From the NCBI RefSeq assembly GCF_018139145.2, contig NC_059471.1, positions 209,951,494 through 210,015,493 of the forward strand: DNA of 64,000 nucleotides, in the 5' to 3' direction. Source of the DNA: Gymnogyps californianus (taxonomy: Eukaryota > Chordata > Aves > Accipitriformes > Cathartidae). Shown here in pieces: positions 38,926 to 53,400 of this stretch (its first letter is position 1; each line of letters begins with the position of its first letter). A program made the translations under genes and the position numbers. The notes beneath the pieces are model-generated. The model did not search any database. It was not told the origin of the DNA and was given only the letters and a program-made list of their open reading frames with translations.

Positions 38926-41900
38926 TCATTAAAAAATGTATAATCCTGCACTCTGTGCCTCTCTGCACTGTTGGTCTCCCTGTAATGTTCAGTTTAAATT
39001 TTTCCCCTTAGCCCCTTAGTTCCGTTTTGGTCTAGATAAAACCTGTATCCAATGCTTTATCTTCTAAAAGATTACTTAGTTCCTGAAAAATCCGAACCAC
39101 TCTTCCCTGTGCTACTTTCTCAGTGTTATCATAAGCCTTTGCCTTTCCCAATTTCTGCCTGGTCATGTGGAGGGTACTTCATAGTCCTCCACTACCATGA
39201 ATGCTCTGGTTCTTCACTTTCCAGCAGCCTCAGTTTTTTCCCCAACTGCTGGTGAGTGCTGTTATCCTCTACTGATGACACCTGGCACATGGGAACCATC
39301 AGTGGAGCTCGTGATCTACACCAGACAAAAGTCTGCAAACACAAGCTTTTAACAACCTTTTCTTCAATGTCTTTTCATACACAGGTACAACCACATTGAA
39401 AGGTAGGGACTAAATTCTTATTCATTTTTTATTTAATTGTCTGTTATTGATTAGGCACTTCTGAAAATGTAAGGGTAAGTCTACACTGGTAAGTCTCTGT
39501 TGAGATGATCTAATGTGCCTTTGCTGCACCTATTGATTAGCCGGAACATTTATTCTCAGTGACAGCTATCATTACGACAATCTACAGATCTATATAAACC
39601 ACATTGACTAAGGATAGTTTTAGTTTGCTGAAGAGTTATTCTTACTATAATGTAAATGTTTCCTAATTTTTGATTATACAACCTTTCATATTTTGTAGGG
39701 GTGCTTAGGGTGTAAACTAGGAGAATAATTGTTCGTTTAACGTAGGAATAAACAGCGACATTGTTAAAGTGAAGTTCTACCATTGATATTCATAGTTGAA
39801 CCTAATTCTTCTACCACAACAATCAGCTGTAAAGAACAGATTCACTGTGGCAGGAAAATGATCTGACCAAACAAGATTACATGCATGTGTGCAAAGAACA
39901 AAAAAAAGCTAAGCATGACATATAGAGACCCGTCTGTCTATATGTCAGGATTTTGTATGCCTATCTTATAGCAATATATTGGCATAAGAAGAAGATTATA
40001 TATTTTATTATAATATTTTATTGCCTACAGAGCCAATGAGTGCTTAGCCTCCTCTCTTCGTCTTCACCCAAAATGTGTTCTATTATATGGAAAGAATAGA
40101 TCCATTATATAAGCCATGAATTTAGCACAAATTGAACAGACAGATTGCTGTTATAGTACAGATGTTCTCTTTATTGGCTAGAAGTTCAATAAAGGCAGTA
40201 TTCTGAATTTTAAAATATAAAAGTGCAATTTTCGTTTAGAACATGTACAGACCCAGGTGAATGGGTGCACATGGAAATTACTTCTAAAAGCATTTCTATT
40301 TGCAAAATCTCTATATAGAGAGCACATGCCCAGAACTCTGGTTGCTTTCCATTTCAAATTGCCTATAAAGTTGGAAGTATTTCCATAATTTTAAATTGCC
40401 CACATAACATAGGAGGGACTGGAGTTACGGTTCCTCCTCAAATTTGTTTTTATAAGCACCTGAATTTGGAACTGATTCAAATGGCATTTTAATATGTGCT
40501 GGGTCAGACCATGCTGATTTAATTTATAAAATGTATTTATCAAGAAAAGGGAAAATCTAAAGAAGTGGAAAATATAATAAAATATGAAACTAGATGGCAG
40601 AAGTGCACCCACAGAACATAGCTGTGAAGTAAGTCAAAATTAAAGGGCAAAATGTAGGACTTCGTGGGCTACTGATGCAGAGATTATGAAAAAGCTTATG
40701 AAAGCATGTGTCTTTCTCTTCAGAAACACACGAACTCGTGTTAAGTGATCTGAGTAGCTGGCAAGCTGAAAACCTTTTTTGCTGAGCACACAAGACATGA
40801 GCTGATCAATAGTGTATACAAGTGTCAGCAAATCATAATTTGACTCATACCTTTTGAAATTGATACAGGCTCAGCACATTGCTAACATTTAATTATTGGA
40901 GAGGACCATTGATTTCAGTGTTTGTATTTATGCATTGCACATGCACCTAAAGAACTTGCTGGATTTTTTTTCAAAGTAATATTTGATTATATGAAAGACT
41001 CTGATTATTTCCTCATGATTTTGAGAAAAAAATTGCAATATTTAACATTAATTCATGTGTGCATTTTATATAGACTAGCATAATTAACCTGTCTGTAGAA
41101 CACAGAAGCTGAAACTAGAAATCAATTGATCGAGGCAGAATGTTCAGTTCATAAGGAAATATTATGAGATAACATGTGTTAGTCTTCTTCCAAAAAGTGT
41201 AATGGACTAGATTTTCAGGACTCTGATTTTCCAGTTTGTCTGAGAGCTGGACCCGCCAGTAGGATGCCTCCTGGTTTTTGTACGATCCTAAAGAAGGTGC
41301 TGTGCAATATGCAAGGAGGAAAATTGCCACCCACTGAATTGCCAGCAGTGCTTGCAGTAGCACCTGTAGGGACCTTGGAATTTTTCCAGCCAAGCTGACC
41401 CCCAGCCCCACATCAGTGAGCTTGTGGAAACAAGGCTGCAAAGCTTCAGGCTACCTGGATAAAAGTAAAATCACCAATTGTAAGGTGTTCTGGTTGTATG
41501 AGTTTATTTATAGACTAACATAAACTTCAATGAAAAGCTCCATGAATGCTGAAAGCAATATTAAAAAAGTGAAATTATTATTATAAGCTGCTGAATTTTC
41601 TGTATTCCTGATTATTAAAAAAACCCCTTCTATTAAAGCAAAGCAGGTATTTCAACCAATAAAACAGCACACTAAATCATAGAATAAGAAATTACCAGAG
41701 CAGGACAAATAGCTACTTGAAATAGTGAAAAGCAGAAAGAAACCAATCAAGCAAGACCCAAGCAGAATCCAAACTTTAAGAAGAAAAACTCCTTTCAGGT
41801 ACATGGGTGCCTAGCAAAGGGTTTCCTGAAACCTTGCACTGAAATTAGAGGTGCATGGAAACAGAAGAAATCAGTGTGGTTCAGTCCCCAGCAGCTCCAT

Positions 41901-43884
41901 TAACCATGTTCTTTAGAGTTTTTTAAACCTTTCTGTGGATTAAAGATGTATTCTTTTGAAAGTTACATAGATTAACAGAGATAGTAATGAGTCCTGGAGA
42001 TGTTGGCTATGGAGCCATAATGTCAAGCTATTAAAGCAGGGAAATGTTTGGGAAGGAGCTGGAGTAGCAAATAGAGATACTCCAGATAATACAGTTTAAG
42101 TCATGAGTATAATGAATAATTATTCATAAAGAATCATTGTGGCAATAGCATGTGATATGTGTTGTCGGAGGATACAAGCTCATAAGAGGGTAATTCTGAT
42201 CTCTAAGTTAATCTCCCCTCAGTAATACTTTTTATTAAACTCCAACAGACACCGTGTTCACCATACCTTCCTGCTCATCAGTTTGAGTGATTATCTCTGT
42301 CATAACTGAATTGTCTGGAAACAAAGAGTCAAGAAGCAAGTGGAAGCCAAACTAGCTAGCAGCGAAGTAGTAAAGAGAGGGAAAGAGTCCAATACATGTA
42401 AAATGCATTTAATGCAAATATGCCAAGAGTTAAAACACATTTATCTACAGAATACATTTATTTGTCAAAAATCCCATCATTATACCTTGTGGCAGATACG
42501 TTATGAGATAAAAGGACCCTTCTCCAACACACATAGAGAAATACAGTGCTTTTATCATACAGGACCACCACTCACTTACGCAAGTATGAATGTACTTGAT
42601 CACAGATGAATGTGTTACTCGGTTTAGATTACAACTAGAAATACTTGTTCTTAGTAGACACAATCTAAAAAAAATAGTATTCTCAGATTATTTTGGAATG
42701 TTTCTTGAATGAAGCCAGTATAAAGGATTTTCTGAAATAACTGCTCCTTTTAAAATAATATTAATAATTTTGTAAAAAATGGAATGTTGTTACTTAGGGT
42801 TGTTTTTCTTTTTTTTTTTGTAATTTTAGAACAAATTTAAGGACAAAGCATCAAATGTTCTTATAATTTATATTTTGGAGAATAGCAAGGCACATTCTTG
42901 TTCAAAAAAGCTCAGACGGAAAGTGTACGCCAAGGGACTAACGTTACTGGCCAGTTTTCCTGAGAGAACAAACGAATGAACAAGCTTTGCTAGGGATTGC
43001 TGCTTCATAGTTTTTATTGCAATTCCATACATTTAGGGTCAAATCCTCCAAAGCATCCCTATCATGGCAGACTGTTTTTTAAAGGAATTCGACCTTTACT
43101 GATGCACCAAAGGAAGCAAGTAGGTTTTCAGAGGTGCTCAATGTACTGTGTGCTCTCAGAGGAAGACACTCAGTACGCAGCTGATCTGAGTGTGTGCTGC
43201 AAACTCATTGATTTATAACTATTCTGGTTTCTCCATGAACCATTTCAAGGAAGAAAAAAACTGAGGGGGCAAACTGGAAGAAGAGAGAGGTAAAACTATT
43301 GCTTTTAGATGCAGTTTTACTGGTGACACAATATGTTCTGTTCAGAGAAAACTGCGGGAGATTACTCTGCTTCCCTTCAAACATTTTGAATATATTCTAA
43401 ATGTAAAAACAGATCTCTACTTCTGACATTTTCCCCTCCCCTGGTAAAATAAATGTTATTTGATTTGGCACATTGGTCATCTTACTTGTAAATGTTTCTA
43501 TCCTGTTTAGAAACTAGCAGACAGCTTATGTTTTTGTAAAAGGTCTTTAGAAAAAAAAAAGGAAAAAAGTGGTAGGAGAAAGTAAAGAAATAAGCAAAAC
43601 ACAATAAAAGGTCAAGTTTTATGCCTTCATTACCAATTGTCAGTGGCTGACTGCTACAAGAAACAGCTTTGTATGTTTGTATGTACAAAATCATACATTT
43701 TAAAATAATGAATGCATAACAAATCAGTGTATGTGTGTCTATACATACATATGTATTTGATTATACGTACCTAAACGTAGTTGTTGATGTATGTGTATGT
43801 AAATACAGATCCAAAACATATATTTTGCAGTTTACTTATAAGCAAATTTGTTTTCTCTCCATCCACTTTGTGTCACCTTGTCAG

Positions 43885-44049
43885 AGGCAACCTATGCTCC
43901 TTCTTCAAGACCTGTATCTGGAAACTGGAAATATTGTGGCATTTCTACTTCTGATGCCGACAGGATTTGTACAAGCCCACCGTGTTTCACCTCACCCGTG
44001 CAACACAACAGCCCTGGCTTTTGGAGTCGTTTATGCCTCCCCAGATCTT
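43885..44049 (+). other. Exon-like segment, identity unknown
   Basis: A pyrimidine-rich stretch (tttctctccatccacttt) leads to ...ccttgtcag ending at 43884, a plausible splice acceptor. The next 165 nt (55 codons) are open in two plus-strand frames and end before GTACGT at 44050, a plausible donor. Base composition is less AT-rich than the surroundings. In one frame the product is hydrophobic in the middle. In the other it has several Cys and Trp residues. I recognise neither. Splice-like signals are common by chance over 64 kb, so this may be nothing. Confidence 0.15.
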
Positions 44050-47000
44050 GTACGTGTGAATAATTCCCTGAAATAGCCATGGTCAGCACAAGCAGATGAC
44101 TTCTACTCCATAGATTTAAGCATGTAGGACTGTGACAGCAAGATCCTGAGATTGGATGTGACTTTTTCTTTTTTTTTTTTTAATTGTTTGAATTTTTCTC
44201 AAAGTTGGAGGGAAGACTGTGATGCATTTTTCTTTTGTTCCAAACTGCTATGGAATTTAAAATTACATTTGAAAATCTATTTAGGAGAGAGGAATTGAGG
44301 GAAAAAACTCTTCACAATGTATGCAATTTTAATGAGCTGGAAAGCTACAGAGTAATTTCAAAACAAAACAAAACTTGGATTGATTTTTATGGAAGGTATT
44401 ATGTGTTCCAGAATTGTGATAGTGGAACACTCAGAAAAGGCATTTTAATCCTGCAGACTATTATTCTAACACTTAACTGCACTCATTTAAGTATGCCCTG
44501 AGTGGGCAGTGCTACTCAAGCGGGCAATTCTAGCAGTGTATTCAGACTGCTTGTATTAAGAAAGCGAGTCACGACCAAAATTTAGGGAGAAAAAAATATA
44601 ATCCAGGTGCCAGCTACCCCAAGGACACCTATGTTTTCCTTTCCATGTTGTTCGAAGTCTGATGAGAGCGCACTGTCACCACCACCCTCCAAGGGCTGGA
44701 AATTCACTTCTTGTCTGCATACAGAGATGGAGTTTGAAGTAAAACTGAGTGTGCAAAGCAAAATCCATAGAAAGAGGAGAAATTGATTTTACCACTGTTT
44801 GACATAATGTAGATTTTTTTAAGATGTAGAAGTAGAATAACAGACTAATTATTTGGTATAGTCACTCGTGTGAGCTGAAAGTCAAGTGACTGCCAAAGGC
44901 TCTGTTGGGTGTGGAGTTCAGACAGGTTCAACTGATATTATAGCAGTTTTGAGGCATGAAAGAATTTAACAGTAAAGAGGGATTGTATGAGCTTTGGGAG
45001 ACTCAAAACCCAATCACACTTACATTTTTGTGGGGGAAGGAAAAATAGTTCACTGCAGTTTAGGTCAGTCTCTTTTTTATTTCGTTTTAAACCTTTATTT
45101 TTACAATTTCATGATTTATTTTTCCAGGTGTTTGCAAAATTCCTACTTTAAATACAGATGATATAGAAACCAATGGCAGCTTTTGAAAGAAGGCATTGAC
45201 ATAAGGCCTTGACACTAGGATATTATGTTCTGTAGTCACAGAAAAAATGAAAAAATATTCATTTCCCTGTGCTTTTTCGCAGGATGGTTCCTCAAAATTT
45301 TGATTATTAAAAGTGTATGATACTCACACAGAGGTCACGTGTCTCTAATTTAAAGATAAACTGAAATCAGGACCCTAAAACCAGATAGCTTTGGTCCATC
45401 CCTGTGCCTCTGTCCGTGATAGTAGAGTATCCTATCATAGTCCATTATATCTTGTTGACCTGGTCAAAAGTCACAGGCTATGCCCAGGAGGGATTTCCTG
45501 TGGGACTTCTTGATATTTAGAATGTACCTTCTTAATATTATTTTCCTTCTTATAAGGGCATGATCAACCTTTTTGATTTGACAGAGCCCTCCCTCCTTGT
45601 TAAGGGAAGCCTTTGATGGGACCGCTCCTTGCAATGTGCATCAGTATGGCTGGGCTTGACAGAAAACCTGCAGAGTTTTACCACTTGAATTGTAATCTCT
45701 CTAACATCTTGGTGGATTGAAATAGTACCTGTAAAGACAAAATAGTTGATTCCTCCTCTTTTGCTGAATCTTGAGAGGGGAGGATAATCAGCTACATCTG
45801 ATCATCTTGGATGGCATTAGCTTTTTACACATTTTGGGGGGGGACACACAGAATATGTGTCCCTGCCTCCTTTTTTTTTCCCCTTTAAAAAAAAAAACAA
45901 ACCAAAAACTAACAGAAATTTAAGGCAGAATCCACTGCCTATGCACCATTTTTCTTTAGAGTTTACACATTCACAATTTTTTTTAGATCCTTTTAAAATC
46001 TTTGCTGTCAGTATCTGCTCTTTCCAGTTTCTTATAAAAGTGTATGTTTTGGGGAAGAGGTTTTCAATGAGCAGGAGGCATTTAGTGGAGAACTGTATTA
46101 ATTAAGCTTGAAAAGAGAATGTTGTTTGCTCTCTTAAACTTTGGGAAATACGATACAGGCACTCTAGTTCCCTTTGACACGCTTGATTCAATTTCAAGTC
46201 ACTATAAATGAGATTCTAACATGCCAAAAATGTACAGGACATCAATATTATCCCAGGACATCCAGCCAGTTGACTATAGTTCATGGATCAGCATAAGTAA
46301 GAGTATAGAAATGTTTTTTAAATTTCTGCTAAACACATGTTGTTAGTAATTTAGAACTGGAGGTGCATAACATTTCTATTTAGTGATCTCTGGTTAATTG
46401 TCTGCTCTGAGTATCCCATATGTTTGTTTTAATCAGACTTTTTGTCCTAACTATGCAACAATGTTCCAATTAGAAAAAATACACTAAAAAAACTTATGCA
46501 TGAACAATTCTCTTTACGCTAATATGCACGAGAGCCATGGATTAATAGATTACAGTATGAAACATATATATATATATTTGACAGACTAGATGAAAGATAA
46601 AATTACTTTCTTTTTAAAAATATTGACCTGGAACAAACCATATTTAGCTGAGAGTTTAGTTATTCATTTTTTTCAGTAATGTATCAAAAGAAAATAAAGC
46701 AAAAGCAAAGGTAATTTTTTTTATTTCTTACTTGGACCTGTGAAAAACTGTATGTAATTGCAACGCCAGCACAATCTAATGCTACAGGAGAGAAAGGAGT
46801 ACCTTTTTTTTTGGTCAATTTGCAAAATATTTTGCCACTAAAAGATATTTTAGTCTGGGGGAAGGGTTTGATTCAGTTTTGGCTGAATTAAATATCTGAG
46901 AGCTGAGCTCATGTGCTTCTTATGAGAAAGGATTATTGAAATTGTTCAAGGAGCAAGATTCAGACTGTATAAATTCACTTAAAGTTACCCAGACCTACAG

Positions 47001-47140
47001 TTACTTTTTCCCAGGCCAGTCCCCAAACCACTCGGCAGAGCCCATGTCTTCTCTACCCCTTTGCTGAAGCCAGACCACTGCAGCAACTCCCATAGACATA
47101 AGGATCCTGGGGCCAGAGGGATCATGAGCCTCTTCTACCA

Positions 47141-47220
47141 CTTAATGGTTAGATCTCTTGGCTAAGAGGAGCAGACCACATATAGGTTCCTGCTCCTGAT
47201 ACTGGTTTTGCACCCAAGAG
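47141..47220 (+). mobile_element. Decayed tRNA-derived SINE relic (MIR-like)
   Basis: The phrase aatggttagatctcttggct, followed by aggttcctgctcctg, resembles the tRNA-related head of MIR-type SINEs: A-box region tggttagagc...ggct, then a B-box-like ggttc about 40 bp later. Only about 80 bp is recognisable. These elements are ancient in amniotes and long inactive. Confidence 0.35.
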
Positions 47221-50118
47221 TATGTTGTCACTGGCTCAAAAAAAAGAAGAGAGTATTAACGCAAGGAGGAGCAGACTCCAGGCCTACCCCTTCTTCAGTG
47301 CATCCCTCTCTCTGTTTTACCCTTTGAGCAAAGTAAATTCAGAATTGAACCATTTTCATAGAACATTTTTACTCTGATGGAACAGTGCTTTTTGACAGAA
47401 AGCTGCTCCACTGGAGGGTTTTATCCCTACCATCTGTAGTGAAGAGCAAGTTGCTATATCAACATGGAGATACAGTCAGGAACGGAATAGAAAAGACCTA
47501 GCAGTCTACAGGGCCCTGATGTTACAATATTTTTCTAACCTTTTCATGTATGTAAGCATTACTGAATTTAGAGTGCTTCAGGGAATGCCCAACTGCAGAA
47601 ATCCAGGGCTAAGATCCTGTCTTACAGATGCTATGGAATGACTCGTAAAACCAATGTGAAATAAAAAAAGGAGAGAAGGAGTTAAACTGCATGCACTGTA
47701 ACCTCAGCTTTGAGCCTCTGTATCTTGTTAAAGTTAAAAAATAAGCAAACAATTGCAGAGAAGAGCTGATGGCCAATCAAGTTTTAAATCCTGATAGGCC
47801 CTGCAATCTGTTCCTAGAAATACATTTGGATACACATTGCACTCCTCAATCTGGCTACAGACACTGGTGAGAGGCATGTGGATGAAATTAAGGACCTTAG
47901 AAAACGAGAAGGGAAGAACTGCTTTACAGTGGAAGGTACACTTGGATTTATAGAATATTTTGTTATAAAGGAGGCTAAAAAACTTTACTTTCTTATCAAC
48001 TGGAGGCATGAAATAGTCAAAAAAGCCTAAAGGAATTAGGTGTACAATTGCTATTGAATTCCAAAGGAAGGCTGAATACTGCTTCCCTTAGGTTCTTGGA
48101 AAATACTGGGCTTTATTTCCAATTGTTCTATTGCAACACAACTTATTTAATGCATGGAGAGCAGCCAGAGGGAAAAATCAGTTATTGTCATGTTACCTAA
48201 CAGGGAGCAATAGAAGGTAATTCTGGAAATTTATTCCAAAGACAGTCTGAAGCCCAAGTAAAAGATAATAATGACCATATCCTAATAAAGAAGGTATAAT
48301 TTCAATCTGATAGAAATAGTTTCTAATGGAATATTTTAGAAGATATATTCAAAGGAAGTTTGAAATCCCAGAGCTATGGAAAACAATGGCAACAATCCCA
48401 TTGGCTTTAGCGAACCTACAATTTCACTGCAAGATTTTTAAACAAGGGGCCAAGTTAATGAGAAATCTTAACTCTTATGATCGCAGGCCTCTTTTTTTGA
48501 GTGGTTAATTATTTACTAAACCTGAACTTCTTCGATCTCTTCTTCAAACATATAGTATATAATAGATATTTCAAGAATATGTGTAAACAGATGGATAGAT
48601 AATATTTTCAGTATAAAGAAATGAATCAGAACTCAGAGTCAATTGAGCTGAAACTTTTTCATTGAGGCTGAAGAAAATGAAGATCAGCTATGTGTTTGTA
48701 TTTCTACATTTACTACGTTTGGCTCGGAAGGAGTGTTTTTATGAGCTTCACAGCCTATCCAAAACCAGAAAATACTAAAAATCTCTCCAAGAAGTTTCTC
48801 TAAATGTCACAACATTTTCCATACAATTCCAGGAGAACAGAGTAATTTGATCTTTAAAAATTTACTGGAATTCTTGTAGGAAATAATTCTGACCAGATCT
48901 TCTGCTGCTGTAAATTAACTTATCTGCATTTATTTTGCTGACATTTTACGTCTTTGCACCAGGTCTTTCCCAAATCTCTTTTTAAACTTTCTTTAATTTG
49001 CACAGGATTTGCCTTGTCCTCATAGGCTCATGAACCCAAGAACCTGAAAGTATATTCCAGGAAGATTATATTTCTTGTTAGAAAAGTACAGATCAGTTCA
49101 TGATGCAACTTCTCTATGAAATTTCCAGTTTTTAAAGGAAAATTGTAAGTTAAATGATCATCTGGTTGTCTACAGTGTATTTTTTCTATTATTATGGCAC
49201 TACAAAAAGACTCCGATAAAGACTTCTTGTTAAAACAATTATATTTTCAATAACTAACCATAAAAACTTTGTGGTCTGAATAATCTTCTATGTACTAGGT
49301 GTTGCTTTGTCAGTTAGCAACACAACATGAAATAGCCAACAAGCAATCACTGAGATTACGGTTGTGTTGACACTGACTGTACAGTTTTAATTCTGCAGAA
49401 AATAAAGGGGAATATGAAAGAAGAGATTTACAAGTCTCACCTAGACATGGTCTGAAATAAAAAGGCCTTATGCATGGCATAGCAAAAAAACCACCTGTGT
49501 TCATATGGAAACACCTGTAGCAGAGAACAGCATCACAACCCTGGCTTCTGCTGAGTTCTAAACTTTCATATTAGCATTGGTTCATCAATAGGAACTCCTG
49601 GGAGAGAATTATATTTCTTAACTGAAAGTTCACACTTTTAATATGTGCAACATGCTTTTCTCACCAGATTTTGAAGTGCCAGAGTGGTTGAGTTTTAGTT
49701 CGAAACTGTAGAGAATTATCTTTTACCTTTAACTGCATTTTTATTTTACAAGTTTGTTGTTGTAGGTTATTTTTATGATTTTTTTCCCAATTAATTAATG
49801 AGTGGTCTTCTATCACAGTATTATTTTATTTTCCAAAAAGTATCAAAACCAGAGTTGTAGGCTTCTGGGTGTGGCTATGCAGAGCACCAAGGATCATGAA
49901 TCTTGTATCATCCTAAGGACTTCTGAACTACAGGCAGTCTTACATAGGCTGAGTTCATGATCCAAGGAAAGAGGCTAATTTAATTAAATGTAAATTATGG
50001 ATGCTGAAAGTTCCTATTCGCTTCCTCCTTACACTAAAGCTCGTATAAGCAGGGTTTACACTTTTCATTATTTACAAGAAGCTTTAACACAAAAGTGAAA
50101 CTAGTAGTGAACTCTAAG

Positions 50119-50479
50119 GAGGGAATTGGTTTATTCAGTCTTAAGAAGTCTAAAAATTCCTAATGGGATAATGTACAGACCCCTAGAGGTGCACGGTGGA
50201 AGGATGAGGGACAATGCATACAAGCTGCAAAACAGAAATTCTTCTTAGATGTTAGGATTTTATTTTATTTTATTTTATTTTATTTTATTTTATTTTATTT
50301 TTAACCAGGAAGATGATCAAACAGTGCAAAAAAGGGCCCAGTCTGTGCAGACTCTGAGATATTCAACACTTAACTGGACAAGGTCCTGAACATCTGCTTT
50401 AACTAGACCTTCTTTGAGCAAGGGGTGGGATCAGATGAACTCTGGAGGTTCCTTCTGGCCTAACATGACTCTACGATTC
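50119..50479 (+). mobile_element. Old CR1 LINE 3' end (copy E)
   Basis: A degraded CR1 end. The left part (gtttattcagtcttaagaag) corresponds to the Leu-Phe-Ser-Leu-x-Lys-Arg block, and cttcttagatgttaggattt to the Asp-Ile-Arg-Lys block. The right part keeps the UTR signature (ttgagcaaggggtgggatca, then ctggaggttccttctggcct) and a worn end unit (actctacgattc). An ATTTT microsatellite interrupts the middle. It appears more diverged than copies C, D and F. Confidence 0.8.
50257..50302. repeat. Pentanucleotide microsatellite (ATTTT)9
   Basis: Nine tandem units, nearly pure, inside CR1 copy E. It lies where other copies have a short A/T-rich stretch (aggaagaaattctttac), so it probably grew from that seed by replication slippage after insertion. 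Confidence 0.95.
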
Positions 50480-53400
50480 AGACTCATCTCTATATTCTAG
50501 GATTAGAGGAATTCATTTGCTATACCAAGAACAAGAATTTATGTGTTTTTTTCCTTTTGTTTTTCTCTGAAATATATTTTTGTATTGTTATTCTTTTAAA
50601 CTTAGTTGGTTATATGGAAATGAATGGTCAACTTTGTTTCTGTTCAGAATTTTTTTTTTTTTTTTTAACTACCAGTTTTGAGGGTTAAAAATGGTCACCA
50701 GAGTAATATACTGGCTTCCAGCTTTCTATAAGCAAATACAGGGTCCAGGACATGTTTCTTTGCAATAGTGCTTTAAAGCAAGTGTCTGGAAAAAAGGTGT
50801 TTTATAACCACTGGAAAATTTACAGTAATACATTTCAGGTTTGTGATAAGCATTACTTGTTCATTAAAAAGAATCAAAGTTAAATCCTTCAGGAAATTCT
50901 GTGTAGCTGTATATTTTTTAAACATCCCTTAACAAAACCACAGAAATGTTCTATATTTCACAAAATATTTATTGCATGCCATTAACTGAAAACAACGCCA
51001 TCAAAGCTGCGGGAAAGAGGTATATGAGAATCCTAACAGTGATATGAAATTATTTTGCTTGCAAGGTTTCCATTTCCAAATCTACCATAACATAACAAAA
51101 TGTGGAGAGCAAATCCATCAACTGTGAATCAGTGGTTCAAAATCTTGCTTTTCACTCTGGAGTTAAGCTAGCTAAAGAGCAGGAGTAAAAGGATATGAAT
51201 AATTCCAGTTGCTTAAAATTCTTGTTAAACATATCTATGCATTATCAGTTATATGATACAGCCAAGTGTTTACTTTAGGCTTCATTATTTTAGCTTGGAA
51301 AATATGTGAAAAAGTTTCAGGGGACTAAAAATTAAAACCAAGCTAAATGTCTGGAACATTAATATTACCATAGAACTCTGGTAAGTGGCATTAATTACTG
51401 AAAGGACCATTGAACATTCCTACTTTTTTCAAGCTGTGAGCAGCAGTGTCTGTTCTTCAGAAAATACTGTATTTCATGATGTGCATTACTTTCTCTTAAG
51501 ACTCTAGTCCCAGAATCAGTTTACTATACAAGAATGCTAATGTGTATCTATTTATTTGTCACTCTTGCCTTTATAATAGTGAAGAAAAAAATAAAAAATG
51601 TGAATTTTAAGATATACATAGCAGAAGGCAAAAAACAGTACCTCACGTTATCCCACAATTTCTAGTCTAACTGGTGATTTGAAACTTTTCTGTGTATAAA
51701 ATTCAGATGAGGATACGTACATCAAAGTTCTGCAAAATATTTGATGGTTCTTAATAAGTCCAAAAGTTCAAATCATTTAGAGAAACCAGCAATACTCTGA
51801 CAATGCCTTTCATGTCAACTGAATCTTGTCTTTTTTTATAGGAAGGCATTACTATTTGAGTTTGAAAAGACAGATTAGTGTTTGATATTGAAACTACTGG
51901 TTTTGCTGAATAACTTAACTAACATAATTATGATAATCCTATTTGAAATTTATAAAATGAAATTATGGAAATCCAGAGATGCAAGTACACAGTAAATCAT
52001 GTATTTCAATGAATTTTGTAACAGTCCAATGTAATCATGCAGCTTAAGCCTTTTGCTTCCTGTGCTGTTTTGTGTAAATTTTGACATGACAGAGACAGTG
52101 AATATTTCAGCATTATCTCTAGCATCCATTCTTTGTTCACTTTCTGTGCAAGGTAGTAGACAAACTTTTTCTTTTGCCTGAATTCTGATGTATCTGCCCA
52201 ACATTTCTAACTTGCTTTTTCATGTCTCTCAAAATCACTGTGAACCTCTGCCTTCCTGATTTTATTCTTGTGTGTTTTGTTACTCCTTTATGTCCTTCCT
52301 TAGCAGTGAATCCTTAGTTCCATTTTCTTTCTAATTTTCTAATACTTAAAAGCTCGGTTGACCTATACAACCATACTGGTCATTAGCATACTTTCTACTT
52401 TTCTGTGGTGTTGCAACAAGACAGGCTAGGACTGGAGGAACTAAAAACAATAACCAGTGCCAGCTCTAAGATTTTGGGGTTTTGATGTTTTTTGGTTTAC
52501 AACAGTCTCCAGGGAAATATTTACTGGGTTTGATCTCTGGATTATACAGCCCCGTTCATTTACTCCCCATGTTTAATCTCTGTGTGCAAGGAGAAAGGCA
52601 GAGTGCCATCATACCAGGTCCAAGGCAATTGGCAACGGGGAATCTTCACAGAAAGCCACGTGATAAAAGTAGGGGCAAAAGATCTTTAATGCATTGCTTA
52701 TGGCCTCTTGAGACCTTTAGAAATAATTTCATTGTCGATCAGTCTGACAAAGGACGTGATGGTAAAGTCAAGCTTCTAGTCTCATAAAGATTGCCCTTCT
52801 GACATCCACCAGTGGCAGAAAAAGTACAACATTGCCACCTACATTTGAACACAGTCACTCATGAAATACTGTCTTCTTTATACTGCCTATAGTTCAATGC
52901 CTTCATCTCCCCCGCTGTGCCAGAGTTCCCTTGGTGATATTTTTCTATAGCTGGGCCATCTTTACACATTGGAAAGACTTCAATGGGTGCAGTATCATGC
53001 CCTTCAAGATTTACATTTGAAATAGTTTAAGATTAAAGGAAACCTATTTAACTAACTATGTAATTGAAGACAAGGGATTTTGAGCACAGCAGGCAGTATG
53101 GGAGGGTAAAAGACTGTGCAAAGGAGTAAGTGATATTGGGAACTTCTCTGTGCTTTTTGTATCTCCACTTAGCATAAGAATAACTGATGCAGAGGAAAAA
53201 GAAAACATGTGGTATATTGGATACTTTCCAGACAAATGAAGAAAAAGTCCAAAACAGATTGACTGGAATTAGTAGAAACACGTCGCGTCTAAAGTTCTAA
53301 AGGAATATGATCCTGATTGGGAAACATATGTTTGAGGATTTCATCTTGAGGAGAGGAAGAGAAATACAGCCTGAAACTCGCTGGCCCATATTCCTCTTGG

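Larger units (their letters stand above)
38926..50118. other. Non-coding stretch, no firm gene
   Basis: About 11 kb of AT-rich unique DNA. It holds an (AT)n patch near 46563-46577, a GTAT/TACA-rich simple stretch near 43720-43805 and many short T runs. The 108-codon minus-strand frame at 41115-41441 has a hydrophobic stretch but no known domain or convincing splice sites. The exon-like segment at 43885-44049 and the SINE relic near 47.15 kb are listed separately. Confidence 0.6.

Noticed and set aside
41115..41441. 108-codon minus-strand frame with a hydrophobic stretch
   Set aside because: A single membrane-like segment in an unrecognised sequence is common by chance. No conserved motif or splice context was found.
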